From the NCBI GenBank assembly GCA_032622095.1, contig CP136063.1:35002106-35066105 (forward strand): 64,000 bases of DNA, in the 5' to 3' direction. The first letter of the stretch is position 1; the number at the start of each line of letters is the position of its first letter. Origin of the DNA: Siphonodentalium dalli. Lineage: Eukaryota; Mollusca; Scaphopoda; Gadilida; Siphonodentaliidae. Under the pieces are notes generated by a model. It ran no database searches, was not told the origin of the DNA, and saw only the letters and a list, made by a program, of their open reading frames with translations. Both the position numbers and the translations under genes were made by a program. Positions 21,665 to 35,400 of the stretch are shown piece after piece.

Positions 21665-21854
21665 CAGCAATGCCCTAATTAATCGACTCCCTAACCACAG
21701 GAGAATTATGGGTAACGTTTCAGGATTTAGTCGGAAATATGGCTTGTTGGAGAGCTTTCCGATGAATGGCAACAAGTCATATTTCTGACTAAATCCTGAA
21801 AAGTTACCCATAATTCTCTTGGCGTTAGGGAGTCGATTAATTAGGGCGTTGCTG
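21665..21854. mobile_element. Palindromic MITE, copy C
   Basis: Ends CAGCAATGCCCTAATTAATC and its inverse GATTAATTAGGGCGTTGCTG. The arms share ATTATGGGTAAC and CAGGATTTAGTCGGAAATAT with the other copies. TA precedes the left end. Confidence 0.75.
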
Positions 21855-22004
21855 AATATGCCAAACGTGCTACGTTTTCTGCAAACGCAACACTGAGTTT
21901 GCCCCTTCTCCTTAATGTTACACATACATATATATACCCATTACTATTGTTGCCAATAAAACGTTAATTACAAACATAATCTCCATTGTCATCAAAAGAC
22001 CAGT

Positions 22005-22170
22005 CCCAGTAACGGGTCACAGACAGTAACGGGTCACAGACAGTAACGGGTCACAGACAGTAACGGGTCACAGGCAGTAACGGGTCACAGGCAGTAATGG
22101 GTCCAGTAACGGGTCACAGGCAGTAACGGGTCACAGGCAGTACGGGTCACAGGCAGTAACGGGTCATTTG
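22005..22170 (+). repeat. 17-bp tandem repeat
   Basis: AGTAACGGGTCACAGAC (later ...CAGGC) repeats about nine times with one deletion (TACGGGTC) and one interrupted copy. Confidence 0.85.
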
Positions 22171-23242
22171 CTGTTTATCGTCGTGGCAAAAGCCACAGAT
22201 GCACTTGATCTCCCAAAATGGAACGTTGAAATACCAAGCAGAACCAATCAGAACCAAGCAGAAGAAAACTAAGGCGGAAAATGACACTTAAAGCACGTTT
22301 TGTGGTGTATAATGAAGAAATAAACCATAATAATGCAACATGACGTTGTTTTATTTGACTTTTGGTGACACAGTGAGCGTAAAACTAGAAAACAGTGGGG
22401 CGATCAGGGGGGGGGGGGGGGTCGGAAAAAAATTCCAGGCACGTATGATGGGGTGGGTGGGTGTCTCTTGGGTCCAAAAAGCAGTTTTTTCCATATGCCA
22501 AATTTTTTTTCCATTCCTGCTATTGAATCTTATTTTGATGTGTTTTGAACAGAAACGGGTCATATATAGTTAATAGTAATGCTATACTACATATAGAGGT
22601 TATCAAAAGTTGGATCAGTTGCACAATGGCCAACAATAACCCAAATTCAACTTGATAGAACTAGAAACTGCGCTATTGGAAAAATAAAATTTATCAGGAT
22701 TCCATTTACTGATACAACAAAATAAGACTAACTATGCCGAACTCAGTTGAAAATAAGCGATAAAATGAAAGCACACTTGACCATATGTGACATGGAAATA
22801 AAGATATAATAAATAATGGAATAAAATAGACTTTTGACAACGTAAAACATAAAATCTTAACAAATAAATTGAAGGCCAGCCGGGCCAGCTTGAACAATTT
22901 CACATTGTTTTCCATGTTAATGTGGATCAGCTTGTAATGTTAATCACAGTAATGAAGATTTTATCGTCACTGATATCGTGAGCAAAAAAGAAGTGAAATT
23001 GGGCTATCCATCCATATTATTCCCAATTATTACGAAGCCTATTACTTCAGGCAGTGGCTACCAGCCTGCCATTACACGCTATAACATGTTTCCTCAGTTC
23101 TGGTTTCTGAGATGCCCCAAGAAGAGTCGCGCGGGTATATAATGGTTATGTTTGGTATTAGCATTATTCTTCAAACTGGGATGAACTGGGATGAACAGTT
23201 GTATTTCCACATGTTTTGATAAACAATTTGATCCCAGCAATA
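22171..23242. other. Spacer with G-run and short repeat; no gene
   Basis: A run of about 14 G lies near 22406-22420. It is followed by CGGAAAAAAATTCCAGGCACGTATGATGG (22422-22450), whose diverged inverse occurs near 23891-23920. Short frames on both strands are unsupported. The rest is AT-rich and unrecognised. Confidence 0.35.
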
Positions 23243-23420
23243 CAGTGAGTAATGCCCTAATTAAACGACTCCATAACCACAGCAGAATAATGGGTAATTT
23301 TTCAGGATTTAGTCAGAAATATGGCTTGTTGTCTTTCATCGGAAAGCTCTCGGGGAGAAAACTGAAAAATTACCCATTATTCTGCTGTAGTTATGGAGTC
23401 GATTAATTAGGGCATTACTG
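23243..23420. mobile_element. Palindromic MITE, copy D
   Basis: Starts CAGTGAGTAATGCCCTAATT and ends AATTAGGGCATTACTG, with TA on both sides (23241-23242 and 23421-23422). The arms match copies A-C, and the centre keeps GGAAAGCTCTC. The best-preserved termini of the family suggest a Tc1/mariner-type TA target. Confidence 0.8.
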
Positions 23421-23754
23421 TATATCACATAGCAAATATCAAAATATCAAATAATCTAAAATTTGTTGTACCGGTACCATGTATTATGTAGAATACTCAA
23501 ATGTGATTATGTGACAAGATCATGTGACTATATATTATGAAAATGAATGTTAATAAAAACTTTGGCATTCTGCCTATATATCCCTAGAAATGTGATTATG
23601 TAGACACATTTCTTGATTAATGACACTTATATGATAAATTCAAATCGTATCGTTATCTCATAATGCACTGTTCTATTCAAATATCGTGCAATAAATTATG
23701 ATAATGCAGGATAATCAGCTATTTTGTTGCTCAATTGATCATTTTCTCAAATTT

Positions 23755-23920
23755 AGGGGGGGGTGTGGGTGTCCAAAACTGACCGGAAAAAACTCCCTGA
23801 AACGGAAAAAAAAGGGTGGGTGTCCAAAATTGCCTGGAAAAAAAGGCTGGAAACAGAAGAAATTGGGTGGGTGGGTCCCCCGAGGCCGGAAAAAATAAAA
23901 ATGATCATACGTGCCTGGTT
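23755..23920. repeat. G-rich low-complexity repeat
   Basis: Three diverged ~50-bp units of GGGTGGGTGTCCAAAA...GGAAAAAA type. All frames stay open because of composition, not protein coding. Confidence 0.45.
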
Positions 23921-23921
23921 G

Positions 23922-24205
23922 ACCACCTACAGATATCCTGGGGGGATGGTACACAAAAAATGACCAATTTTGAAGAAAATTTCGTATAGTTTTGAGTATT
24001 TAGTGGCACAAGCTGTCGCTTTATGCCCAAATAATGACCATTCCAACCCCCGCCTTACAGAAAACCCGGACCAGTTGACCCTCGGTTGACCACCTACAGA
24101 TATCCCGGGGGATGGTACGTAAAAAATTACCAATTTTGAAGGAAATTTCGTATAGTTTGAGTATTTAGTGGCACAAGCTGGCTCTTTATGCCCACATAAT
24201 AACGA
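23922..24205 (-). repeat. Two inverted units of the 164-bp satellite
   Basis: GTTGACCACCTACAGATATC, GGGGATGGTAC and TGGCACAAGCTG are the inverse of the units in the 26405-35505 array. Nearly two units lie here in opposite orientation, 2.2 kb from the main array. Confidence 0.85.
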
Positions 24206-24599
24206 TTCCTAACAAACAAAAATGGACATGACATTAAACAAATTATATGGTGTTTATACGTGGATAATGGTATAGGTTGTTGCTGCTAGTCTCTCCCAAC
24301 TTGTTCGAAATTATACGAATCGGAAGTATATATCTGGTTCTGATGAAATATACTGTTCATCCGTATGGTAAAACTGCAGTGGCTAAGTACATGAGGCGTT
24401 TTCGATTGCAGTTGTCACCTAGTAGTCCTCTGCTATTAAATCCGTATGCTCTCATACTGGGATCTGTCTCTTGTATAAAGTTTTGGACAGACTTGAAAAT
24501 AAATTTCTTCATTTTGATAAGCTTGGATCTCCAAAAAGTAAAGTTTGAATCGTGATAGCTCGTTCTGCAAATTTATTCTTGGAAAAATGATTCCAATCT
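24206..24599. other. Spacer, no gene recognised
   Basis: A 92-codon frame at 24277-24555 has no recognisable motif and no supporting signals. Confidence 0.3.
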
Positions 24600-25318
24600 A
24601 TTATATATTTTGGAAGATCTGTCTGTGCGTGTGTGTGTGTGTGTGTGTGTGTCTGTAATCGATGGACTCGAAAACGGCCGAGCCGATTTCGATGAAACTT
24701 GGTATGTGGGGGTATTTTCGGCCGGGGAGTGATATAGGCCTATTAATTTGCCCGTGCGACGTAACCTTGACCTTGAAATCGGGTAATTTCAAGATCAAAC
24801 GCCCGACTATCACGGGATTTCGATAAAACTTGGTATGTGAGGGTACATTCAACCGGGGAGTGGCATAAACCTATTAATTTGCCCGTGCGACGTGACCTTG
24901 AAATCGGGTAATTTCAAGGTCAAACGCCCGAATATCACGGGATTTTGATGAACATTATTGTCTAAGGATACTTTCGTAATAAGCCTATTCATTTGCCCGT
25001 GCGACGAGACCTTGACCTTGAAATCTGGTCAATTCAATGTCAAATCGCTAATTTTGATGGGATTTCCACGAAATTTTATACATAGGGTTACTTTTGTCCA
25101 CTGAGTATTTTGGACGGGTCAAATCGTGACCCCGACCTGACTTTGACCTTCTAAATTATCAATTCAAGGTCAATTCGGGTAAAACCGGATGGATTTCGAC
25201 GGGCACGTTTGTCGGGTACTTTTTCCGGGCAGTGTTTTGGACTGGTCAAATCGTGACCCAACTTCAAAATGGACAATTCAAGGTCAAAGCCCGGATGAAG
25301 TCGGGTCACCTTCTAGTA
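24600..25318 (+). mobile_element. Longest copy of the dispersed 'GACTTC(G/A)TCCGGG' repeat
   Basis: Left end ATATATTTTGGAAGATCTG plus a GT microsatellite (about 24630-24652). The interior has ~125-bp sub-repeats (TATTAATTTGCCCGTGCGAC at about 24739 and 24871, a variant near 24986) with 'ACCTTGACCTTGAAATCGGG'. The right end is GACTTCATCCGGGCTT inverse-matching 3477. The two ends are seen separately in the truncated copies at 3477 and 7380. It is non-coding; the class is uncertain. Confidence 0.6.
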
Positions 25319-25670
25319 TTATATAATTCCACTTGAGTAGACATTAACGCGGCAATAAAACCTATTCATATGATCGGATACACATATGTTGTATCGTCTG
25401 GCTTGTTCAAGACTTATCAGACGCTTGTGTGACGGCCATGCATATGTGATCTGAACATGGGCCTGCATGTCCACATAAACCCTCCCCGATAATACACAAC
25501 AATGACGAAAGATCGATCGTACATGCCTGTCCGAAAGATATTTTCAAACAGAAACAGTCAAAATGCGAACTTTATTATATCACAGGTGGCCGTCTTCAAA
25601 TACTGGGAATCATAAGACAGCGATGTTCATAATATAGTTATAACCAATGTGATAGTCAATATATTTCGAT
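25319..25670. other. Spacer, no gene recognised
   Basis: No repeat or coding signal was identified. Confidence 0.3.
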
Positions 25671-25672
25671 TG

Positions 25673-25990
25673 TTCGGTGTTCGATTGACGCAATCGGAGT
25701 AGGTCCGTCTGCGCCGGGCGGGCGTGAACCCAGAGGATGGATGGTAAACTAATATATAAGCGGATTTTTTTTGAAGAGCTCTTTTCACTTGACTGGGAAA
25801 AAATATTTTTCCCGGGGGGGGGGGGGTGTTCGATTGACGCAATCGGAGTAGGTCCGTCTGCGCCGGGCGGGCGTGAACCCAGAGGATGGAGGGGTGGGAA
25901 TGGCAAATTTTTCGTATATTAGTAAACTAATATATAAGCGGATTTTTTTTGAAGAGCTCTTTTCACTTGACTGAGAAAAAATATTTTTCC
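25673..25990 (+). repeat. Two-copy direct duplication with a 13-G junction
   Basis: Block A (TGTTCGATTGACGCAATCGG onward) occurs at about 25677 and 25827. Block B (GTAAACTAATATATAAGCGG onward) occurs at about 25744 and 25921. The order is A-B-A-B, with a run of about 13 G at the first B-A junction (25814-25826). A diverged relative of B continues to about 26260. Confidence 0.7.
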
Positions 25991-26404
25991 CAAGTCCAAA
26001 ACTTTAGGTTGAAATAATGGAGCCTTTTTTCGAAAGTGATTTGAAAATGAACGACTTTTCTCGAACAGGTCGATTTGGACCCGTTTTGGACTCCGTTTCG
26101 TGTGTAGCATAACCGGGAATTTATGAATTAGTATTTGAATAACACGTGATAAAGTTACGGCCGCGTATTTGATACGGAGTATATATATAAAGTATTATTT
26201 TTGCAGAACTTTTTCGCTTCACTGAGAGAAAATTGCTTTTCTAAGTGCAAAATTTTAGGTGGAATTATTTTTGGATTTTTTGAGGCGTGAAAAGAAAATG
26301 AGGTCGATTCGAAAAGGACAAGATTTGAACCACTTTTGGACTCGCATTCCTTCAAACCCAAGTCCCCGTTTAGTGTGTGGCATGAGGCGAGCATGGACGA
26401 AATA
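25991..26404. repeat. Diverged continuation of block B
   Basis: Two related stretches with TTTCACTTGACTGAGAAAAA / TTCGCTTCACTGAGAGAAAA and a following AAAATTTTAGGT motif. No gene is recognised. Confidence 0.4.
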
Positions 26405-29400
26405 AAGCGACAGCTTGTGCCACTAAATACTCAAACTATACGAAATTTCCTTCAACATTTGTCATTTTTTACGTACCATCCCCCAGGATATCTGTAGGTG
26501 GTCAACCGAGGGACAACTGGTCCGGGTTTTCTGTAAGGCGGGTAGAAATGGTGATTATGTGGACATAAAGCGACAGCTTGTGCCACTAAATACTCAAACT
26601 ATACGAAATTTCATTCAAAATTGGTCATTGTTTGCGTAACATCCCCCAGGATATCTGTAGGTGGTCAACCGAGGGTCAACTGGTCCGGGTTTTCTGTAAG
26701 GCGGGTAGGAATGGTGATTATGTGGGCATAAAGCGACAGATTGTGCCACTAAATACTCAAACTATACGAAATTTCCTTCAAAATTGGTCAATTTTTGCGT
26801 ACCATCCCCCCAGGATATATGTAGGTGGTCAACCGAGGGTCAACTGGTCCGGGTTTTCTGTAAGGCGGGTAGGAATGGTGATTATGTGAACATAAAGCGA
26901 CAGCTTGTGCCACTAAATACTCAAACCATACGAAATTTCCTTCAAAATTGGTCATTTTTTGCGTACCATCCCCCCTGGATAACTGTAAGTGGTCAACCGA
27001 GGGTCAACTGGTCCGGGTTTTCTGTAAGGCGGGTAGGAATGGTGAATATGTGGGCATAAAGCGACAGCTTGTGCCACTAACTACTCATACTATACGAAAT
27101 TTCCTTCAACATTTGTCATTTTTTACGTACCATCCCCCCAGGATATCTGTAGGTGGTCAACCGAGGGACAACTGGTCCGGGTTTTCTGTAAGGCGGGTAG
27201 GAATGGTGATTATGTGGGCATAAAGCGACAGCTTGTGTCACTAAATACTCAAACTATACGAAATTTCCTTCAAAATTGGTCATTTTTTACGTACCATCCC
27301 CCCAGGATATATGTAAGTGGTCAACCGATGGTCAACTGGTCCGGGTTTTCTGTAAGGCGGGTAAGAATGGTGAATATGTGGGCATAAAGCGACAGCTTGT
27401 GCCACTAAATACTCAAACTATACGAAATTTCATTCAAAATTGGTCATTGTTTGCATAACATCCCCCCAGGATATCTGTAGGTGGTCAACCGAGGGTCAAC
27501 TGGTCCGGGTTTTCTGTAAGGCGGGTAGAAATGGTGATTATGTGGACATAAAGCGACAGATTGTGCCACTAAATACTCAAACTATACGAAATTTCCTTCA
27601 AAATTGGTCATTGTTTGGGTAACATCCCCCCACGATATATGTAGGTGGTCAACCGAGGGTCAACTGGTCCGGGTTTTCTGTAAGGCGGGTAGGAATGGTG
27701 ATTATGTGGGCATAAAGCGACAGCTTGTGCCACTAAATACTCAAACTATAAGAAATTTCCTTCAAAATTGGTCATTGTTTGCGTACCATCCCCCCCCAGG
27801 ATATATGTAGGTGGTCAACTGGTCCGGGTTTTCTGTAAGGCGGGTAGGAATGGTGATTATGTGAACATAAAGCGACAGCTTGTGCCACTAAATACTCAAA
27901 CCATACGAAATTTCCTTCAAAATTGGTCATTTTTTGCGTACCATCCCCCCTGGATAACTGTAAGTGGTCAACCGAGGGTCAACTGGTCCGGGTTTTCTGT
28001 AAGGCGGGTAGGAATGGTGAATATGTGGGCATAAAGCGACAGCTTGTGCCACTAAATACTCAAACTATACGAAATTTCATTCAAAATTGGTCATTGTTTG
28101 CATAACATCCCCCCAGGATATCTGTAGGTGGTCAACCGAGGGTCAACTGGTCCGGGTTTTCTGTAAGGCGGGTAGAAATGGTGATTATGTGGACATAAAG
28201 CGAGAGATTGTGCCACTAAATACTCAAACTATACGAAATTTCCTTCAAAATTGGTCATTGTTTGGGTAACATCCCCCCACGATATATGTAGGTGGTCAAC
28301 CGAGGGTCAACTGGTCCGGGTTTTCTGTAAGGCGGGTAGGAATGGTGATTATGTTGGCATAAAGCGACAGCTTGTGCCACTAAATACTCAAACTATAAGA
28401 AATTTCCTTCAAAATTGGTCATTGTTTGCGTACCATCCCCCCCCCCCAGGATATATGTAGGTGGTCAACTGGTCCGGGTTTTCTGTAAGGCGGGTAGGAA
28501 TGGTGATTATGTGAACATAAAGCGACAGCTTGTGCCACTAAATACTCAAACCATACGAAATTTCCTTCAAAATTGGTCATTTTTTGCGTACCATCCCCCC
28601 TGGATAACTGTAAGTGGTCAACCGAGGGTCAACTGGTCCGGGTTTTCTGTAAGGCGGGTAGGAATGGTGAATATGTGGGCATAAAGCGACAGCTTGTGCC
28701 ACTAAATACTCATACTATACGAAATTTCCTTCAACATTTGTCATTTTTTACGTACCATCCCCCCAGGATATCTGTAGGTGGTCAACCGAGGGACAACTGG
28801 TCCGGGTTTTCTGTAAGGCGGGTAGAAATGGTGATTATGTGGACATAAAGCGACAGCTTGTGCCACTAAATACTCAAACTATACGAAATTTCATTCAAAA
28901 TTGGTCATTGTTTGCGTAACATCCCCCCAGGATATCTGTAGGTGGTCAACCGAGGGTCAACTGGTCCGGGTTTTCTGTAAGGCGGGTAGGAATGGTGATT
29001 ATGTGGGCATAAAGCGACAGATTGTGCCACTAAATACTCATGAACTATACGAAATTTCCTTCAAAATTGGGCAATTTTTGCGTACCATCCCCCCAGGATA
29101 TCTGTAAGTGGTCAACCGAGGGTCAACTGGTCCGGGTTTTCTGTAAGGCGGGTAGGAATGGTGATTATGTGGGCATAAAGCGACAGCTTGTGCCACTAAA
29201 TACTCAAACTATACGAAATTTCCTTCAAAATTGGTCATTTTTTACGTACCATCCCCCCAGGATATCTGTAGGTGGTCAACCGAGGGACAACTGGTCCGGA
29301 TTTTCTGTAAGGCGGGTAGAAATGGTGATTATGTGGACATAAAGCGACAGATTGTGCCACTAAATACTCAAACTATACGAAATTTCCTTCAAAATTGGTC

Positions 29401-32400
29401 ATTGTTTGGGTAACATCCCCCAGGATATATGTAGGTGGTCAACCGAGGGTCATCTGGTCCGGGTTTTCTGTAAGGCGGGTAGGAATGGTGATTATGTGGG
29501 CATAAAGCGACAGCTTGTGCCACTAAATACTCAAACTATACGAAATTTCCTTCAAAATTGATCATTTTTTACGTACCATCCCCCTAGGATATATGTAGGT
29601 GGTCAACTGGTCCGGGTTTTATGTAAGGCGGGTAGGAATGGTGATTATGTGGGCATACAGCGACAGCTTGTGCCACTAAATACTCAAACTATACGAAATT
29701 TCCTTCAAAATTGGTCATTGTTTGCGTACCATCCCCCCCCCCCCCAGGATATATGTAGGTGGCAACCGAGGGTCAACTGGTCCGGGTTTTCTGTAAGGCG
29801 GGTAGGAATGGTGATTATGTGAACATAAAGCGACAGCTTGTGCCACTAAATACTCAAACTATACGAAATTTCCTTCAAAATTGGTCATTTTTTGCGTACC
29901 ATCCCCCCTGGATATATGTAGGTGGTCAACCGAGGGTCAACTGGTCCGGGTTTTCTGTAAGGCGGGTAGGAATGGTGAATATGTGGGCATAAAGCGACAG
30001 CTTGTGCCACTAAATACTCAAACTATACGAAATTTCATTCAAAATTGGTCATTGTTTGCATAACATCCCCCCAGGATATCTGTAGGTGGTCAACCGAGGG
30101 TCAACTGGTCCGGGTTTTCTGTAAGGCGGGTAGAAATGGTGATTATGTGGACATAAAGCGAGAGATTGTGCCACTAAATACTCAAACTATACGAAATTTC
30201 CTTCAAAATTGGTCATTGTTTGGGTAACATCCCCCCACGATATATGTAGGTGGTCAACCGAGGGTCAACTGGTCCGGGTTTTCTGTAAGGCGGGTAGGAA
30301 TGGTGATTATGTTGGCATAAAGCGACAGCTTGTGCCACTAAATACTCAAACTATAAGAAATTTCCTTCAAAATTGGTCATTGTTTGCGTACCATCCCCCC
30401 CCCCCCCCCCCCCAGGATATATGTAGGTGGTCAACTGGTCCGGGTTTTCTGTAAGGCGGGTAGGAATGGTGATTATGTGAACATAAAGCGACAGCTTGTG
30501 CCACTAAATACTCAAACCATACGAAATTTCCTTCAAAATTGGTCATTTTTTGCGTACCATCCCCCCTGGATAACTGTAAGTGGTCAACCGAGGGTCAACT
30601 GGTCCGGGTTTTCTGTAAGGCGGGTAGGAATGGTGAATATGTGGGCATAAAGCGACAGCTTGTGCCACTAAATACTCATACTATACGAAATTTCCTTCAA
30701 CATTTGTCATTTTTTACGTACCATCCCCCCAGGATATCTGTAGGTGGTCAACCGAGGGACAACTGGTCCGGGTTTTCTGTAAGGCGGGTAGAAATGGTGA
30801 TTATGTGGACATAAAGCGACAGCTTGTGCCACTAAATACTCAAACTATACGAAATTTCATTCAAAATTGGTCATTGTTTGCGTAACATCCCCCCAGGATA
30901 TCTGTAGGTGGTCAACCGAGGGTCAACTGGTCCGGGTTTTCTGTAAGGCGGGTAGGAATGGTGATTATGTGGGCATAAAGCGACAGATTGTGCCACTAAA
31001 TACTCATGAACTATACGAAATTTCCTTCAAAATTGGGCAATTTTTGCGTACCATCCCCCCAGGATATCTGTAAGTGGTCAACCGAGGGTCAACTGGTCCG
31101 GGTTTTCTGTAAGGCGGGTAGGAATGGTGATTATGTGGGCATAAAGCGACAGCTTGTGCCACTAAATACTCAAACTATACGAAATTTCCTTCAAAATTGG
31201 TCATTTTTTTACGTACCATCCCCCCCAGGATATCTGTAGGTGGTCAACCGAGGGACAACTGGTCCGGATTTTCTGTAAGGCGGGTAGAAATGGTGATTAT
31301 GTGGACATAAAGCGACAGATTGTGCCACTAAATACTCAAACTATACGAAATTTCCTTCAAAATTGGTCATTGTTTGGGTAACATCCCCAGGATATATGTA
31401 GGTGGTCAACCGAGGGTCAACTGGTCCGGGTTTTCTGTAAGGCGGGTAGGAATGGTGATTATGTGGGCATAAAGCGACAGCTTGTGCCACTAAATACTCA
31501 AACTATACGAAATTTCCTTCAAAATTGATCATTTTTTACGTACCATCCCCCTAGGATATATGTAGGTGGTCAACTGGTCCGGGTTTTATGTAAGGCGGGT
31601 AGGAATGGTGATTATGTGGGCATACAGCGACAGCTTGTGCCACTAAATACTCAAACTATACGAAATTTCCTTCAAAATTGGTCATTGTTTGCGTACCATC
31701 CCCCCCCCCCAGGATATATGTAGGTGGCAACCGATGGTCAACTGGTCCGGGTTTTCTGTAAGCGCGGTAGGAATGGTGATTATGTGAACATAAAGCGACA
31801 GCTTGTGCCACTAAATACTCAAACTATACGAAATTTCCTTCAAAATTGGTCATTTTTTGCGTACCATCCCCCCTGGATATATGTAGGTGGTCAACCGAGG
31901 GTCAACTGGTCCGGGTTTTCTGTAAGGCGGGTAGGAATGGTGATATGTGGGCATAAAGCGACAGCTTGTGCCACTAAATACTCAAACTATACGAAATTTC
32001 CTTCAACATTTGTCATTTTGTACGTACCATCCCCCCAGGATATATGTAGGTGGTCAACCGAGGGTCAACTGGTCCGGGTTTTCTGTAAGGCGGGTAGGAA
32101 TGGTGATTATGTGAACATAAAGCGACAGCTTGTGCCACTAAAATACTCAAACCATACGAAATTTCCTTCAAAATTGGTCATTTTTTGCGTACCATCCCCC
32201 CCTGGATAACTGTAAGTGGTCAACCGAGGTCAACTGGTCCGGGTTTTCTGTAAGGCGGGTAGGAATGGTGAATATGTGGGCATAAAGCGACAGCTTGTGC
32301 CACTAACTACTCATACTATACGAAATTTCCTTCAACATTTGTCATTTTTTACGTACCATCCCCCCAGGATATCTGTAGGTGGTCAACCGAGGGACAACTG

Positions 32401-35400
32401 GTCCGGGTTTTCTGTAAGGCGGGTAGGAATGGTGATTATGTGGGCATAAAGCGACAGCTTGTGTCACTAAATACTCAAACTATACGAAATTTCCTTCAAA
32501 ATTGGTCATTTTTTACGTACCACCCCCCCAGGATATCTGTAGGTGGTCAACCGAGGGACAACTGGTCCGGGTTTTCTGTAAGGCGGGTAGAAATGGTGAT
32601 TATGTGAACATAAAGCGACAGCTTGTGCCACTAAATACTCAAACTATACGAAATTTCCTTCAAAATTTGTCATTTTTTACGTACCATCCCCCCAGGATAT
32701 ATGTAGGTGGTCAACCGAGGGACAACTGGTCCGGGTTTTCTGTAAGCGGATAGGAATGGTGATTATGTGGACATAAAGCGACAGCTTGTGCCACTAAATA
32801 CTCAAACTATACGAAAATTCATTCAAAATTGGTCATTGTTTGCATAACATCCCCCAGGATATCTGTAGGTGGTCAACACGAGGGTCAACTGGTCCGGGTT
32901 TTCTGTAAGGCGGGTAGAAATGGTGATTATGTGGACATAAAGCGACAGATTGTGCCACTAAATACTCAAACTATACGAAAATTCCTTCAAAATTGGTCAT
33001 TGTTTGGGTAACATCCCCCCAGGATATATGTAGGTGGTCAACGAGGGTCAACTTGTCCGGGTTTCTGTAAGGCGGGTAGGAATGGTGATTATGTGGGCAT
33101 AAAGCGACAGCTTGTGCCACTAAATACTCAAACTATACGAAATTTCCTTCAAAATTGATCATTTTTTACGTACCATCCCCCTAGGATATATGTAGGTGGT
33201 CAACCGAGGGTCAACTGGTCCGGGTTTTCTGTAAGGCGGGTAGGAATGGTGAATATGTGGGCATAAAGCGACAGCTTGTGCCACTAAATACTCAAACTAT
33301 TACGAAATTTCCTTCAACATTTGTCATTTTGTACGTACCATCCCCCCAGGATATATGTAGGTGGTCAACCGAGGGTCAACTGGTCCGGGTTTTCTGTAAG
33401 GCGGGTAGGAAAGGTGATTATGTGAACATAAAGCGACAGCTTGTGCCACTAAATACTCAAACCATACGAAATTTCCTTCAAAATTGGTCATTTTTTTGCG
33501 TACCATCCCCCCTGGATAACTGTAAGTGGTCAACCGAGGGTCAACTGGTCCGGGTTTTCTGTAAGGGCGGGTAGGAATGGTGAATATGTGGGCATAAAGC
33601 GACAGCTTGTGCCACTAACTACTCATACTATACGAAATTTCCTTCAACATTTGTCATTTTTTACGTACCATCCCCCCAGGATATCTGTAGGTGGTCAACC
33701 GAGGGACAACTGGTCCGGGTTTTCTGTAAGGCGGGTAGGAATGGTGATTATGTGGGCATAAAGCGACAGCTTGTGTCACTAAATACTCAAACTATACGAA
33801 ATTTCCTTCAAAATTGGTCATTTTTTACGTACCATCCCCCCAGGATATCTGTAGGTGGTCAACCGAGGGACAACTGGTCCGGGTTTTCTGTAAGGCGGGT
33901 AGAAATGGTGATTATGTGAACATAAAGCGACAGCTTGTGCCACTAAATACTCAAACTATACGAAATTTCCTTCAAAATTTGTCATTTTTTACGTACCATC
34001 CCCCCAGGATATATGTAGGTGGTCAACCGAGGGACAACTGGTCCGGTTTTCTGTAAGGCGGATAGGAATGGTGATTATGTGGACATAAAGCGACAGCTTG
34101 TGCCACTAAATACTCAAAACTATACGAAATTTCATTCAAAATTGGTCATTGTTTGCATAACATCCCCCCAGGATATCTGTAGGTGGTCAACCGAGGGTCA
34201 ACTGGTCCGGGTTTTCTGTAAGGCGGGTAGAAATGGTGATTATGTGGACATAAAGCGACAGATTGTGCCACTAAATACTCAAACTATACGAAATTTCCTT
34301 CAAAATTGGTCATTGTTTGGGTAACATCCCCCCAGGATATATGTAGGGTGGTCAACCGAGGGTCAACTTGTCCGGGTTTTCTGTAAGGCGGGTAGGATTG
34401 GTGATTATGTGGGCATAAAGCGACAGCTTGTGCCACTAAATACTCAAACTATACGAAATTTCCTTCAAAAATTGATCATTTTTTACGTACCATCCCCCTA
34501 GGATATATGTAGGTGGTCAACCGAGGGTCAACTGGTCCGGGTTTTATGTAAGGCGGGTAGGAATGGTGATTATGTGGGCATACAGCGACAGCTTGTGCAC
34601 TAAATACTCAAACTATACGAAATTTCCTTCAAAATTGGTCATTGTTTGCGTACCATCCCCCCCCCCCCAGGATATATGTAGGTGGTCAACCGAGGGTCAA
34701 CTGGTCCGGGTTTTCTGTAAGGCGGGTAGGAATGGTGATTATGTGAACATAAAGCGACAGCTTGTGCCACTAAATACTCAAACTATACGAAATTTCCTTC
34801 AAAATTGGTCATTTTTTGCGTACCATCCCCCCTGGATATCTGTAAGTGGTCAACCGAGTGTCAACTGGTCCGGGTTTTCTGTAAGGCGGGTAGGAATGGT
34901 GAATATGTGGGCATAAAGCGACAGCTTGTGCCACTAAATACTCCAACTATACGAAATTTCCTTCAACATTTGTCATTTTGTACGTACCATCCCCCCAGGA
35001 TATCTGTAGGTGGTCAACCGAGGGACAACTGGTCCGGGTTTTCTGTAAGGCGGGTAGAAATGGTGATTATGTGGACATAAAGCGACAGCTTGTGCCACTA
35101 AATACTCAAACTATACGAAATTTCATTCAAAATTGGTCATTGTTTGCGTAACATCCCCCAGGATATATGTAGGTGGTCAACCGAGGGTCAACTGGTCCGG
35201 GTTTTCTGTAAGGCGGGTAGGAATGGTGAGTATGTAGGCATAAAGCGACAGCTTGTGCCACTAAATACTCAAACTATACGAAATTTCATTCAAAATTGGT
35301 CATTGTTTGCGTAACATCCCCCCAGGATATCTGTAGGTGGTCAACCGAGGGTCAACTGGTCCGGGTTTTCTGTAAGGCGGGTAGGAATGGTGATTATGTA

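Noticed and set aside
22340-22573. 77-codon frame over the G-run
   Set aside because: Glycine and Lys/Phe runs reflect the homopolymers. The opposite strand is equally open.
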